Assembly (NCBI RefSeq): GCF_040954835.1
Contig: NW_027168383.1
Span: 643,887-707,886 of the forward strand
Length of the DNA stretch: 64,000 bases
Origin: Lepisosteus oculatus
Lineage: Eukaryota > Chordata > Actinopteri > Semionotiformes > Lepisosteidae
Reading direction: 5' to 3'
Shown here: piece after piece, positions 45,127 through 55,979 of the stretch
Numbering within the stretch: the first letter of the stretch is position 1
Layout: the number at the start of each line of letters is the position of its first letter
Translations under genes and position numbers: made by a program
Notes under the pieces: generated by a model
Seen by the model: the letters and a program-made list of their open reading frames with translations, nothing else
Told to the model about the DNA's origin: nothing
The model's database searches: none

Positions 45127-45199
45127 CACCCCAGATGGGACTCAAACCCACAATCCCTGGCTTAGGAAGCCAGTGCCTTATCCATTAGACCACTGGGGC
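45127..45199 (-). tRNA. tRNA-Arg(CCT), copy B
   Basis: Anticodon loop ttCCTaa is in an intact stem (ctggc/gccag), and the acceptor pairs. The D-arm has ggtcta for ggccta, and the T-loop is ggtttgagt rather than ggttcgagt, so the internal promoter is slightly weakened. TTTTT lies downstream on the minus strand. Confidence 0.88.
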
Positions 45200-45214
45200 A
45201 CACTGAGTGGGGTC

Positions 45215-46075
45215 GATCACGCTGATGAAGAGCCAGTTTTTTTTTTCCTTTGCTTTTTCAAAGGGATCCCCAAAATTAGGGAAGTTAGGCAGCAGAAGGT
45301 TTACTGTGACCTGAGAAGGACCGGCATCCAATCACGGTGGTACACACACACACGCTCTCACTCATCTGAGCTACACGGCTACCAAGATGATCTCAGGTGC
45401 GCCGAGCTGGTACGGAACATATTGAACTGATCGACGGCGAATTGTCTCTCAGACAGGCTTTTCACCTCTGAGCTCCCTGACTAACAGTGATCAGCTAGGT
45501 AGTGAAACAGTCAGCTGCTTCTAAACCTTAAACAGTTGCATCTCGGCGCTTCCACGGAGAGATGATTTGAAAGCCGAACATCGCCCATTGGGAACACCTT
45601 ACTATCACTAGTTTAAGAGACTCTTAAGGTCTTGCAGAGGTGCCTGTCTAATAGCATGCGCTTTGCAAGCTATAGGTGTTTAGGCTGAGGCAGAATGCCT
45701 GTTAACAAAATGTTTTTCTAAAGGGGCCTCGCACTCTTTTCCAAGCAATGGTCACCATCCCCACCGAGTGTCACAACGTAGTCATGTCCTAGGACATCAC
45801 CTGTTAGTCTCCATTTGTCTGCCACCAACACTTTAGGTTACAGGGTCACAACCGCACCCCAGAGAGCAGAGGAGCCGTTGTCGTTCTGGCGGCGCAGATT
45901 GGGCTGAAGGTGGGGCGCTTGAATCTCGCTGTTGGAGGCCGTCTGAAACTGACCCAAGCCTTTCCCTTGAATTAAATGTAAATAAATAAATGAACCCCAG
46001 ATGCACATGGAATCAATCACGTGTTTCCTTTGAGCCGTTTCAAAGACTGCTCCAGAGTTTACCTTGCACAGATGC
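45215..46075. repeat. Spacer of the second array unit, copy B, no gene seen
   Basis: This is the counterpart of 41680-42540, with a few substitutions. No coding or RNA gene is found. Confidence 0.7.
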
Positions 46076-46624
46076 GCAAAGATTAATGATGGGGGTGCAC
46101 GCTTCCAGGCGCCTTACAACTGTAGGGACTGATTAGAGACAATTCGTAGCGTGTGTTCGTTTCCATATACGCCCCGTGTTGCAATGGTAGGATGAAGTCA
46201 AATACGGCTTGGACGCGTAACGGCATTCTATCCAACTGCAGGGCTTGAGGGTTTTTTGTGCTTTGTTCTGTTTTCGTTGACATCGCATTCGTAAGAGCGT
46301 CAAAAAAAGGCAATTCCAGCATCTAACACGAATAAAAGGGCTATTGAAACTGCAGGGCTGCGCAGCTTCTAAAATCCTTGCACACAATTCTCCGTTATTG
46401 TTACTTCCTTCTTTCTGTCTAACAAAGTTCCCTTTTCCTGACCGGACGGGGAGACTTTATCATTCCAACTTGAAGCCAGCCTTAAGTCCTCTGAGGCGCA
46501 TTTGTCTGCTAGCATGCATTTTGTGAAAGTTTTTTTTGTTGTTGTTAAACGGAAAGCGACTTTGAAAAAGGTTTCCGCCGCTGCCCGGCACTCTATGTTA
46601 GACTGCATCAAAAAGGCAGTGGCG

Positions 46625-46706
46625 GCGGCGGTGGCCGAGTGGTTAGGGCGATGGACTAGAAAGCCATCGGGGTCTCCCTGCGAAGCTTCGAGTCCTGCCG
46701 CCTACG
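46625..46706 (+). pseudogene. tRNA-Ser(AGA)-like, copy B, degenerate
   Basis: This is almost the same as 43083, but a longer (ggc)n run precedes tggccgagtgg. The anticodon arm with AGA is retained. The acceptor (gcggcgg/cgcctac) and T-stem are mispaired. Confidence 0.75.
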
Positions 46707-46844
46707 GTGTCGTCGTGTGTCTGCGCAACAAAGGAAAAGCACCTGTTTTGCTTTTCCCGCAACTTTTAAAACGCGAATGATCTGGATTTCTACATGATTG
46801 GCTCTTAAAATGTGATCTGATCTTCATCTGACGCATAATAATAA

Positions 46845-47905
46845 ATAAAGACAGTCTTGTTTAACAAACAACACACACAACATTTTACATTGTCAATTCA
46901 GTTCAAATCAATGTATTTCTATATAGCACCTTTCACAACAAGGTTGTCTCAAGGCACTTAACAATGCAAGTTGTTAAGAGCCTTGTGTCTAATATGCCAC
47001 TTAGGTTACGTGCTGTCTCTTTGAGGCAAATGTTTAAATCCTCTGAGTTAAGTGCTGAAGTTATAGTAGTCCTATCAGTATTGTTGCCTCCGATCAACAG
47101 ATCCTCAGTTTTCTCAGAGTTGAGTAACAAAAAGTTTTCACACATCCAAGTCTTTCCTTCATTAATGCATTTAACTAAAGTGATAATAGAAAAGTTGTCG
47201 TTTGGTGTGAACAAAATGTTTATTTGAGTGTCATCAGCATATGAATGAAAGTTCATATTATTTTTTCGTATTATCCTACCTAGCAGCAGCATGTAGAGAG
47301 AGAGAGCAATATTGGCCCCGGCACTGATCCGTCTGGTACCCCAAATTGAACTGGTGACGTTGATGAAGCAGTACAATTATTAGATATTTGAACATAATGA
47401 AAACGATGAGTAAAATGTGAAGTAAACCACTGAAGGACGGTTCCAGATAAGCCAACCTCAAACTCAAGCCTGTGTAACAAAACAGAGAGGTCAACCGTGT
47501 CAAAGGCAGCTCTAAGATCTAGAAGCACAAGCACTGTTGCATTCCCCACATCAGTAGCTAAGAGAATATCATTTACGACTCTCGTTAATGCAGTTTCAGA
47601 AAGCAGACTGAAATTTCTCAAGTATATTATTTGAATCCAGATACGATTGACATTGGGCAACAACTATTCTCTCAAAACTTTTAGATTGAAATGGGACCTT
47701 TGAGACAGGCCTGTAGTTGTTAAGAACTTGTGGATCCAAATTTGACTTCTTAAGGAGCGGTCTAACAACCGCTACCTTAAATTGATCAGGTACAACGCCT
47801 GACGCAAGCGATGCATTCATCATACTAATTATAGGTCCTGCCAGTCCTTCAGGGGAATCTTTGACTAGCTGAGTGGGGATGGGATCTAGCGAACAGGTGG
47901 TTGAC
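46845..47905 (-). mobile_element. L2/CR1-like LINE fragment, copy C
   Basis: This matches copy B without the 80-bp insertion. On the minus strand the frame from 48162 to 47596 runs for 188 codons, but it crosses from Tc1 sequence into the LINE, so it is not a natural protein. YADDTQ is at about 47240. Confidence 0.85.
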
Positions 47906-48490
47906 TTTGTCTTACGTCTGTGCTCATGAGTCCACCATAAGAAGAAATCTGAACAGGAGTGGTGATCATGCGAGGTCACCACGGAGGAAACTACTGCTCT
48001 CCCCCCCAAAAAAACCACCACTGCCCCTCTCAAGTTTGCTAAAGACCACATGGATGTTCCACAGCAACTCCTGGAACAATGTTCTGTGGACAGACGTGAC
48101 AAAAGTTGAACTTGTTGGTAAATGTGCACAGCATTATGTTTGGAGATAACAAAACTCTGCATACCAACTCCAAAACCTCATCCCACCTGGGAAGCATGGC
48201 GGATGCTGAGGTTTGTTGGATATTGAGGTTTTTGTCAATAAAGGAGGTTCCACTAGCTCCTTAATATAAGGGTTCACGTACTTTTTCCATCAATGACCTT
48301 GATTGTTTAAACCATTTGGTCAATAAAGAAACAGCAATGTCAAATGTTGGGCGTGTGTTGTTTGTGAAATCAGACTCTCTTTATTAATTATTATGACTTA
48401 GATAAAGATAAGATCACATGTTAGGAGCCATTCATGCAGAAATCCACATCATTCCGAAGGGCTGTTTACAAAAGTTTTTCTCCCAACTGT
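47905..48490 (+). mobile_element. Tc1/mariner remnant, copy C, internally deleted
   Basis: It has the same structure as copy B, including the same internal deletion junction near 48215, so the deletion predates the tandem duplication. Confidence 0.83.
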
Positions 48491-48583
48491 ATGTGAGAGA
48501 AAAGAAGAGACGCTCACTGAGTAAGGTGGGGTTGTAGCTTTGCAAATCAAAAGGACATTTGTACGCTCAAAATGGGACAGGAG

Positions 48584-48656
48584 CACCCCAGATGGTACTC
48601 AAACCCACAATCCCTGGCTTAGGAGGCCAGTGTCTTAGCCATTAGGCCACTGCGCC
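48584..48656 (-). pseudogene. tRNA-Arg(CCT), copy C, acceptor stem broken
   Basis: The anticodon arm with CCT is intact. The 5' acceptor strand reads GGCGCAG against CTGGGGT, which leaves several mispairs. The D-loop has ggctaagac for ggataaggc, and the T-arm has gagtacc for gagtccc. It is probably a pseudogene. Confidence 0.8.
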
Positions 48657-48677
48657 ACACTGGGTGAGGTCGATCAT

Positions 48678-49495
48678 GCTGATGAAGAGCCAGTTTTTTT
48701 TCCTTTGCTTTTTCAAAGGGATCCCCAAAATTAGGGAAGTTAGGCAGCAGAAGGTTTACTGTGACCTGAGAAGCATCCAATCACGGTGGTACATACACAC
48801 ACGCTCTCACTCATCTGAGCTACACGGCTACCAAGATGATCTCAGTTGCGCCGAGCTGGTACGGAACATATTGAACTCATCGACGGCGAATTGTCTCTCA
48901 GACAGGCTTTTCACCTCTGAGCTCCCTGACTGACAGTAATCAGCTAGGTAGTGAAACAGTCAGCTGCTTCTAAGCCTTAAACAGCTGCATCTCGGCGCTT
49001 CCACAGAGAGATGATTTGAAAGCCAAACATCGCCCATTGGGAACACCTTACTATCACTAGTTTAAGAGACTCTTAAGGTCTTGCAGAGGTGCCTGTCTAA
49101 TAGCATGCGCTTCGCAAGCTATAGGTGTTTAGGCTGAGGCAGAATGCCTGTTAACAAAATGTTTTTCTAAAGGGGCCTCGCACTCTTTTCCAAGCAATGG
49201 TCACCATCCCCACCGAGTGTCACAATGTAGTCATGTCCTAGGACATCACCTGTTAGTCTCCATTTGTCTGCCACCAACACTTTAGGTTACGGGGTCACAA
49301 CCGCACCCCAAAGACCAGAGGAGCCGTTGTCGTTCTGGCGGCGCAGATTGGGCTGAAGGTGGGGCGCTTGAATCTCGCTGTTGGAGGCCGTCTGAAACTG
49401 ACCCAAGCCTTTCCCTTGAATTAAATGTAAATAAGAAATGAACCCCAGATGCATATGGAATCAATCAGCCGTTTCAGAGACTGCTCCAGAGTTTA
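48678..49495. repeat. Spacer of the second array unit, copy C, no gene seen
   Basis: This is the counterpart of 41680-42540 with small deletions (the ggaccg segment after 'gagaag' and an aaat in the aaataaata run are missing). The array ends here; the tRNA-Ser flank that follows belongs to the other subfamily. Confidence 0.7.
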
Positions 49496-50048
49496 CCTTG
49501 CACAGATGCGCAAAGATTAATGATGGGGGTGCACGCTTCCAGGCGTCTTACAACTGTAGGGACTGATTAGAGACAATTCGTAGCTTGTGCTCATTTCCCT
49601 CTATTCCCCGTGTTGCAGTGGTAGGATGACGTAAATTCCTGCTTCGACACGTAACGGCATTATAATCAAGTGCAGGAGCTGAGGGCTTTAGTTTTGTTTC
49701 GTTTTCCATGGCGTTCGTAAGCGCGCAAATCAAAGGCAATTCCTGCGTCTAACACGAATGTAAATGCTTTTGAAAGTGCAGTGTGGTGCAGCTTGTAAAA
49801 TCCTTGTCCACATTTTTGGTTTGTTGATGTTTTTTCTGTCTGCCAAAGTTGCATTTTGACATCCGGACTGGGGGACTTTATCATTTGAACGTGAAGCCAG
49901 CCTTAAACCCTCTGAGGCGTGTCTGTCTGCCGGCACGAATCTTGTGAAAGGTATTTTTTTTAACGGAGAGCAACTTTAAAAAGGTTTCCGCAGCCAAATC
50001 GCAGTCCGTGTTTGATTATAGGAGGAATGCGGCGGCGGCGAGCTCGCA
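49496..50048 (+). repeat. Conserved tRNA-Ser upstream flank
   Basis: The flank begins like the second-array form (ttaccttgcacagatgcgc) and, from about 49580, reads like the 11820/53700 form (attccccgtgttgcagtgg). It therefore looks like a recombinant between flank subfamilies. Confidence 0.7.
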
Positions 50049-50130
50049 TTTGTCGTGCTCGAGTGGTTAAGGCGATGGGCTCGAAATGCGTTGGGGCTTC
50101 CCCGCGCAGGTGCGAAACCTGCCGACTCCG
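50049..50130 (+). pseudogene. tRNA-Ser(CGA) pseudogene
   Basis: The 82-nt copy has anticodon loop ctCGAaa. The A box (gctcgagtgg), acceptor (tttgtcg/cgactcc), anticodon stem and B box (ggtgcgaaacc) are all altered. It lies downstream of the usual flank and upstream of the spacer shared with 13729-14421. Confidence 0.82.
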
Positions 50131-50169
50131 GCGTCTGCCGCACGTCGCCTTGTGCCTGCGCGGCAGAGG

Positions 50170-51080
50170 CGAAGTGCCGCTTTTCCTTTCCTGGTACTAT
50201 AACAACGCGAAATCGCTTGGACCCGCTGCCATGGAAATCAATTCTTCAGATAACTACACATTTTGCGTTCGCACCTCTGGTGCTCTACTTATGCCTTTGA
50301 AAACCTAATGAATAAAGCTGAAAGAACCGACACGATATGTAGGTGCTGGTAAAGCACGCAGTAAAGAACTGTTAACAGCAAGGGTTTCAGTGGGTTAACT
50401 GAGGAGAAGGCGTGATCGCTAATTGTTGACTTTTTATTTGGTGTTAGAAACACTCTTACTGTGCATGATGTGCAACAAATGTAGCCACAGAAATTGCATC
50501 ACGCTTTCATGTATGCTATTGCAGACACCAACGTTGCCTAGATAGAAAACCGAAATAGCCGTGGGTTTGCTTGCTGGTCTGAAGGATCTCTCTTCGAATC
50601 TCTATCATTTGTCAATGGAAGTAAAAGGCGCTGCAATCTCATACGTTCAGAATCAAACCCGCAGCTATTGTTCGACTTTATTTCTTGACTAATTACAACT
50701 GAGTGTCGCATGAGCAGTTACATAAACTTGTCTGGTATATTTGAACACAAATGCCGTTCTTCAATTAAAACTAACAGTACATTGTCAGGGACATTCAGTT
50801 CTATACAAACAAGAGACAGACAAGAGAATATTTCTACCGTTCATGTGGACTACGTGTTGACTTACTGATCGGAATAATTGAAAAGTTCGGGCTCATAGCC
50901 GATGCAGTGCGTGCTAATTAGAACAGCAACGCTGAGCTCTCAGCACCGTACTGAGCCCAGGTGTTTTTCTGAAGCTCTCAGGTGCAGTTCATTTACATGA
51001 AGGAAATCTCTTACTGGGTACGATTACAATGCAGTAAGTAGCACAGACTACTTAGGGAGTAGCCCCATGCGTTTAAAAAC
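50170..51080. repeat. Spacer duplicated from 13729-14421, then single-copy DNA, no gene
   Basis: It matches the first cluster up to about 50830 and then continues into the Arg tRNA flank. That part resembles the spacer before tRNA-Arg in the 4.5-kb unit (gacagacaagag ... catgccaatt-like). No coding is recognised. Confidence 0.6.
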
Positions 51081-51084
51081 GACC

Positions 51085-51157
51085 CGAGCCAGGCAGGAGT
51101 CGAACCTGCAATCTCCTGATCTGTAGTCAGACGCGTTATCCATTGCGCCACTGGCCC
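51085..51157 (-). tRNA. tRNA-Arg body with ACA anticodon
   Basis: The 73-nt body starts GGGCCAGTGGCGCAATGG and has a perfect acceptor and T-arm gcaggttcgactcctgc, the form of tRNA-Arg(ACG). The anticodon loop is ctACAga, one base from ACG, which would read cysteine TGT codons. Both promoter boxes are intact and TTTTT follows on the minus strand, so the gene is probably transcribable. Arginine identity in vertebrates depends partly on A20 and C35; C35 is kept here. Confidence 0.88.
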
Positions 51158-51209
51158 TGGTGTGACACTGCAGGACTGTAACCCAGTGAGATCAGCACTG
51201 CACCTAGTA

Positions 51210-52328
51210 AAATATTACCCCCGGTCCATTCTTTTCCAAAAGTGAGAAACACCTGTTTTCTACATTTTGTCTGTTTTAAAACCATATCTCTTTAAACCAA
51301 ACCAAGACTTTGTCTTTTGCACTGATATTCTGATTCATTTCGATTTCAAAGAAAAAAAAAACATTATCTTCCAAAGCATCATAAAATTGTCCATTCTTCC
51401 AGACTCTACTTCTCTCTTGTAGTAGTACAGCAGACCTTTCCAGGTGAGCAGATCACAGAGTCCGAAATATGCTTCCTCCATCAAGCAAAGTACCTGAACA
51501 TGACTCTGTCTTCATAAAAGCGCCCCTGTAATAAAGAAATTAAATCCGAAATCAAGAGGGCAGTTGCCTACTGAAGTTCAAGAAGTCATCAATTTTAACC
51601 CAGCAACACATTAAAGGCTGCATCTATACAAGTACGATTCTAGAAATGCTCACCAGATTACGTTTTAAGAAGGAACTGTGCCTCAGGTTCCGCCGAGATC
51701 TTAACTCGGATGGCAGGATTCAGAGTCCGGAGTGTGGACTGATGGCGCACGGAGGGTCCATATACTGTGGATCCCTCAGTGATCTTCCGCGTGTTCAAAC
51801 CGCCAGCGTGTGACTCCCCTGTCCCTGTGACCTCATTGCTCTGCTCTCGCCTCTGTGCAGCTGAGCCCGACTCATGGTAAAGTGGAAAAAAATATGCCCT
51901 CATCGTGGGATTTACTCTGGATCGAGGATAGATGTCACTTTTTTATCGTTGAACAGGATGTATGTGATGTGGCGACTAGGTTCAATATTGTATCCTTTTA
52001 AAAGATTAAGGACTGGGGTGAGCGTGATTTACCACCCTTTCAGCTAAGAACCCGACATGAGCACCGTTTAAGCTGCATAGACTCGGTCGTTTAACTCTTC
52101 TCCATTAGCAGGGTTAAGGTTAAAGAAAAAAAACATTGCTGACTTCTTTTTTTTTGCCAGCCGCTAGCGCTGATTAGCAATGTTTGTATTTCATGTTTTG
52201 CAAGTTCCATCCATTTTAAGAAAAACAAGTCGCGTTAAAGACAGGAAATGAATACTTGCATTTAATTAAGTCTAGCCGTAGGCGGTTGTCTGTAAGGACC
52301 AGTTCTGTTCGAGAAGACAGAACAAAGA
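51210..52328. repeat. Segmental duplication, second copy (matches 9570-10684)
   Basis: Direct copy of the first cluster. No gene is seen before the Thr tRNA. Confidence 0.8.
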
Positions 52329-52402
52329 AGGCACCACTGGGATTCGGACTCAGGATCTCCTGTTTAAGAGACAAGCGCTTTAACCAACTAAGCAACGGCG
52401 CC
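52329..52402 (-). tRNA. tRNA-Thr body with CTT anticodon
   Basis: The 74-nt body starts GGCGCCGTTGCTTAGTTGG, with an acceptor like 10685. The anticodon loop is ctCTTaa in a paired stem (cttgt/acagg), where the sister has ctAGTaa. CTT would read lysine AAG codons. The T-arm is ctgagtccgaatcccag with one mismatch. The downstream run of T in the first copy is reduced here (cttctttgttctg). Confidence 0.8.
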
Positions 52403-52781
52403 CCGGTAGTGTTGTCCTTTTGCAGCCACTTGGACACACCACTCAGACACATCTGCATTCGGTGTGTGCTCCGCCTGCTCGCTGAGCAAGTTGCCACCTT
52501 TACATACAATAGCAACATCGACACCAAGAGAAAGGATGACAAATGGCTTTTATCTGGAACTTTTCATGTCCAAGGAGCTCAATGTGCTTTCTGTGTACAA
52601 CAGGGCCACTGAACTCCACAATGGCCACTGAACCACAGCAGTGGCTTGCTGGCTTGACATCTCCCAAGGAAAATGTTGAAATCGCATGTGGAACAGGAAA
52701 AGGACCCTTGAGTACGAGGGAAAAAAAAGAAAAAGATCATCTGGAGCGCGCCAACCCATGTCTGGACAGCCCAGTTTCATC

Positions 52782-52863
52782 GACGAGGTGGCCGAGTGGT
52801 TAAGGCGATGGACTGCTAATCCATTGTGCTCTGCACGCATGGGTTCGAATCCCATCCTCGTCG
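52782..52863 (+). tRNA. tRNA-Ser(GCT)
   Basis: The 82-nt body starts GACGAGGTGGCCGAGTGG, with a perfect acceptor (GACGAGG/CCTCGTC), anticodon loop ctGCTaa and T-arm atgggttcgaatcccat. It matches the vertebrate consensus better than the copy at 11138. The first TTTT lies about 25 bp downstream. Confidence 0.96.
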
Positions 52864-53640
52864 CTCTCTACGTTTGATGTTGGCTCTCCTTTTGTTTGCT
52901 CCAGTACTAGAGCCTTACATTTTCTAGCGGTGGCTGAACATGGTATAGTAGGCTAACGTTGGTATCGAGCAGTGGTAGTAACAGTATTTACGTGCCGCTG
53001 CTGCCAAGTGGCTCTGGGTTGAGACCGCGTTTTCACTTACTTGCAGCACAAACGGAGAAAGCGATTTTTGACAGTCTCTCGAGAGACTGCGCTAGGTGTT
53101 TAGGGATAGACTTTGTCAGTTCCCCCTGGGATGATGGCCTCTCAAATAGTTTGTGATTCCTCTAGACGTTTATACAGTAGAAGCCTGCTTCGTGGCTTAA
53201 ATCCAAGCTAAGGAAACGAGTTAGAGGTCTGATGCAGAACTGCGAATTCAATGAAGGGGAACACTACAGTACATTGCACTGTATGTGTGAGGAAAGCTGC
53301 CCCCTTCTGTTCCTTGTCGACCGAACAGAGGACTGTAAAGGATACCGCCAAGAAACTTTAGGATGCTGGTTGGAATCCAGCTCCAAAGAAGCCCCTTTGG
53401 GTGTTATGTAATCAAAAAGTAAGAACAGAGAATCTCCCTTTGATCAAAAGCGCAACAGAACTGTTTTCCGTGGAGCAGGTTTCAGACCCGTAGACCTGTT
53501 TTATTTGTAGGGCAGGGCGCATTCCCAAACGCGAATCTCCTGTTTTAGAAATGCTTTGGGCGGCGTGAAGTGAAAATAAGAAGTGGGCTCCAGATGCACA
53601 TGGAAGCAATCAAGTGTTTCATCCGAGCTGTTTCAAAGAC
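52864..53640. other. Spacer, no gene seen
   Basis: This is the counterpart of 11220-11819, with an extra segment at 53500-53640 that is absent from the first copy. No feature is recognised. Confidence 0.55.
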
Positions 53641-54203
53641 TGCTCAACAGCTTTCCTTTTACAGAGGCCCAACGATTAATGATGGGGGTGCACCCTTCAA
53701 TGTGCCTTACGACTCTAGGGAGTGATTGAGACGATTCGTAGCGTGTGTTCATTTCCCTCTATTCCCCATGTTGCAGTGGTAAGATGACGTAAATTCCTGC
53801 TTCGACACGTAACGGCGTTATAATCAAGTACAGGAGCTGAGGGCTTTTGTTTTGTTTCGTCTTCTATGGCGTTCGTAAGCGCGCAAAACAAAGACAATTC
53901 CTGCGTCTAACACGAATGTAAATGCTTTTGAAAGTGCAGTGTGGTGCAGCTTGTAAAATCCTTGTCCACATTTGTGGTTTGTTGATGTTTTTTCTGTCTG
54001 CCAAAGTTGCATTTTGACATCCGGACGGGGAGACTTTATCATTTGAACGTGAAGCCAGCCTTAAACCCTCTGAGGCGTGTCTGTCTGCCGGCATGTATCT
54101 TGTGAAAGGTTTTTTTAACAGAGAGCGACTTTAAAAAGGTTTCCGCAGCCACCTCGCACTCCGTGTTAGATTATAGGAGGAATGCGGCGGCGGCGAGCTC
54201 GCT
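53641..54203 (+). repeat. Conserved tRNA-Ser upstream flank
   Basis: It matches 11820-12182 but keeps the distal part (cagaggcccaacgattaatg) that is deleted in the first cluster. Confidence 0.8.
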
Positions 54204-54285
54204 GTAGTCGTGGCCGAGTAGTTAAGGCGATGGATTTGAAATCCATTGGGGACTCCCCGCTCAGGTTCGAATCCTGCCGACTACG
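54204..54285 (+). tRNA. tRNA-Ser(TGA)
   Basis: The 82-nt body starts GTAGTCGTGGCCGAGTAG and has anticodon loop ttTGAaa, a perfect acceptor and T-arm caggttcgaatcctg. As at 12183, the A box has gagtag. No run of four T follows within 130 bp. A perfect 8-bp hairpin (tgccgcac/gtgcggca, 54291-54320) starts 5 bp after the gene. Confidence 0.92.
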
Positions 54286-54690
54286 GCGTCTGCCGCACGT
54301 CACCTTGTGCCTGTGCGGCAAAGGCGAAGTGCCGCTTCTCCTTTCCTGGTACTATAAAAATGCTACATCGCTTGGTCCTGCTTCCATGGAAAGCAGTTCT
54401 TCAGGTAATTCTACTCTCTTACCAAAGCTGTTAGGTTCCTTTCCGTGGTGAGATGGGTTGTCATGCAACGCTGCCACATAGTGCCGACAGACAAGTGTGT
54501 TGCGGGAGAAGAGAAAAGTGTTTGAAGATTTAAGAGTGTCTTAGGTGGAGCCAAAATCAAGTGTCACAAATGCAAGTGGGAAGATTTCCAATGTTTAATA
54601 TGGTCAAAATAAGCGGAAGTTACCAGCTGGTCCGGCACAGTCTGCCATGCTTTTGTCATATACTGTAAAGTGGTGTGGAACTGGGTGTCG

Positions 54691-54729
54691 AACTGGAGCC
54701 TCACCATTTGCATATGTGAGGCTCCAGTT
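54691..54729. promoter_or_regulatory. Octamer in a perfect inverted repeat, copy 3
   Basis: The arms aactggagcctcac and gtgaggctccagtt enclose catttgcatat, with the octamer in the ATTTGCAT orientation. The arms are identical to those at 5884. Confidence 0.55.
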
Positions 54730-55079
54730 ATACATCGAGTGTCACATTAAATGACAAAAATGAAGAGAGTTAAAGCACCTGGAGAGGTTTTCTTACAACT
54801 TTTGAGCTGACACAGTTTTGGAAAATGTTTCCTTCACGGTGCACTGAACAACATAGGCAGCCAAGAGTCTCCAAAACAAAACAGAATGGACAGATAGGAG
54901 AAAATTCCCACTCATCCTGAAGTTCCCAAAATCCAGCACTGAGCGTAAACAAAGTGTCTAAGTAGCGTGGGAATGCTAACCCTAACCCTAGCTGGAGTTT
55001 GAGCAATCAGGCACTGAGCGTAAGAAGATGAGTCAAAGTAACGTCTAATCGGATTAGTTTCCTTAGAGCTGGTTCAGAG

Positions 55080-55685
55080 TTTGCTCAAGAGTTTACCTTT
55101 CACAGATGCGCAAAGAAGAATGTTGGGGGTGCACGCTTCAAGGCGCCTTACAGCTGTAGGGAGTGATTCGAGACGATTCGTGGCGTGTGCTCGTTCCCAT
55201 ATACCGTACGACCCGGGGTGCAGTGCTAGGATGACGTACAATACCGCTTGGGCACGTAACGGCGTTATATGCAAGTGCAGGACGTGAGGGTTTTCGTTTG
55301 TTCGTTTTGTTTTGCTCTGCTTTGCTTTGTTTTGCTTTCCATCGCGTTGGTAAGAGCGTAAATAAAAAGGCGATTCCTGTGTCTACCACTAATGTAAGAG
55401 CTATTTCAAGTGCGACGTGGTGCGGCTTTTCAAATGCTTGTGGGCATTTCTCTGTTGTTGATTCTTTTTTTGTGTGTAACAAAGTGGCATTTTCATGTCC
55501 GGACGGGGAGACTTTATCATTCCGACATGAAGCCACCCTTAAGTCCTCTGAGGCGTGTCTGTCTGCAAGGCTTGTATTTTGGAAATGTTTTTTTGAAACG
55601 GAGAACGACTTTGAAATAGGCTTCCGCCGGCGCCTCGCGATCCAGGTAAGATTGTAGCAAGAACGCAGCGGCAGTGGGGCTTGCT
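55080..55685 (+). repeat. Conserved tRNA-Ser upstream flank (long form)
   Basis: It matches 13040-13653 and continues to the Ser-body tRNA with ATA anticodon. Confidence 0.8.
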
Positions 55686-55767
55686 GTAGTCGTGGCTGAG
55701 TGGTTAAGGCGATGGACTATAAATCCATTGGGGTCTCCCCGCACAGGTTCCAATCCTGCCGACTACG
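55686..55767 (+). tRNA. tRNA-Ser body with ATA anticodon
   Basis: The 82-nt class II body starts GTAGTCGTGGCTGAGTGG, with a perfect acceptor, a long variable arm and anticodon stem atgga/tccat. The anticodon loop is ctATAaa, where sisters have ctTGAaa or ctCGAaa. ATA would read tyrosine TAT (and TAC if A34 becomes inosine). Since seryl-tRNA synthetase recognises the long variable arm and not the anticodon, this tRNA could in principle be charged with serine. The B box has one change (ggttccaatcc). Confidence 0.85.
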
Positions 55768-55979
55768 TTGTCCGCTTTCAGTCGGTGTGTTTCGGCACAA
55801 GCAAAGAAGCGCGCCTCTTTGCTGTTCCTGGTGGTTTTAAAACGCCCAATCGCTTGTACCCGCTGCCTTAGAAATAAGTTCTTCAGCGTCCGCAAATGGC
55901 ATTTTGCAGCTGGAAGCAGATGTCGACGCGTTTTGCACAGAGCACCAAAAAGCGTCTTTTTTGAAGGCCCAGGCACTGA

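Noticed and set aside
47596-48162. 188-codon minus-strand frame
   Set aside because: It runs from antisense Tc1 sequence into sense LINE sequence, so it is a chance join of two elements and not a fusion gene.
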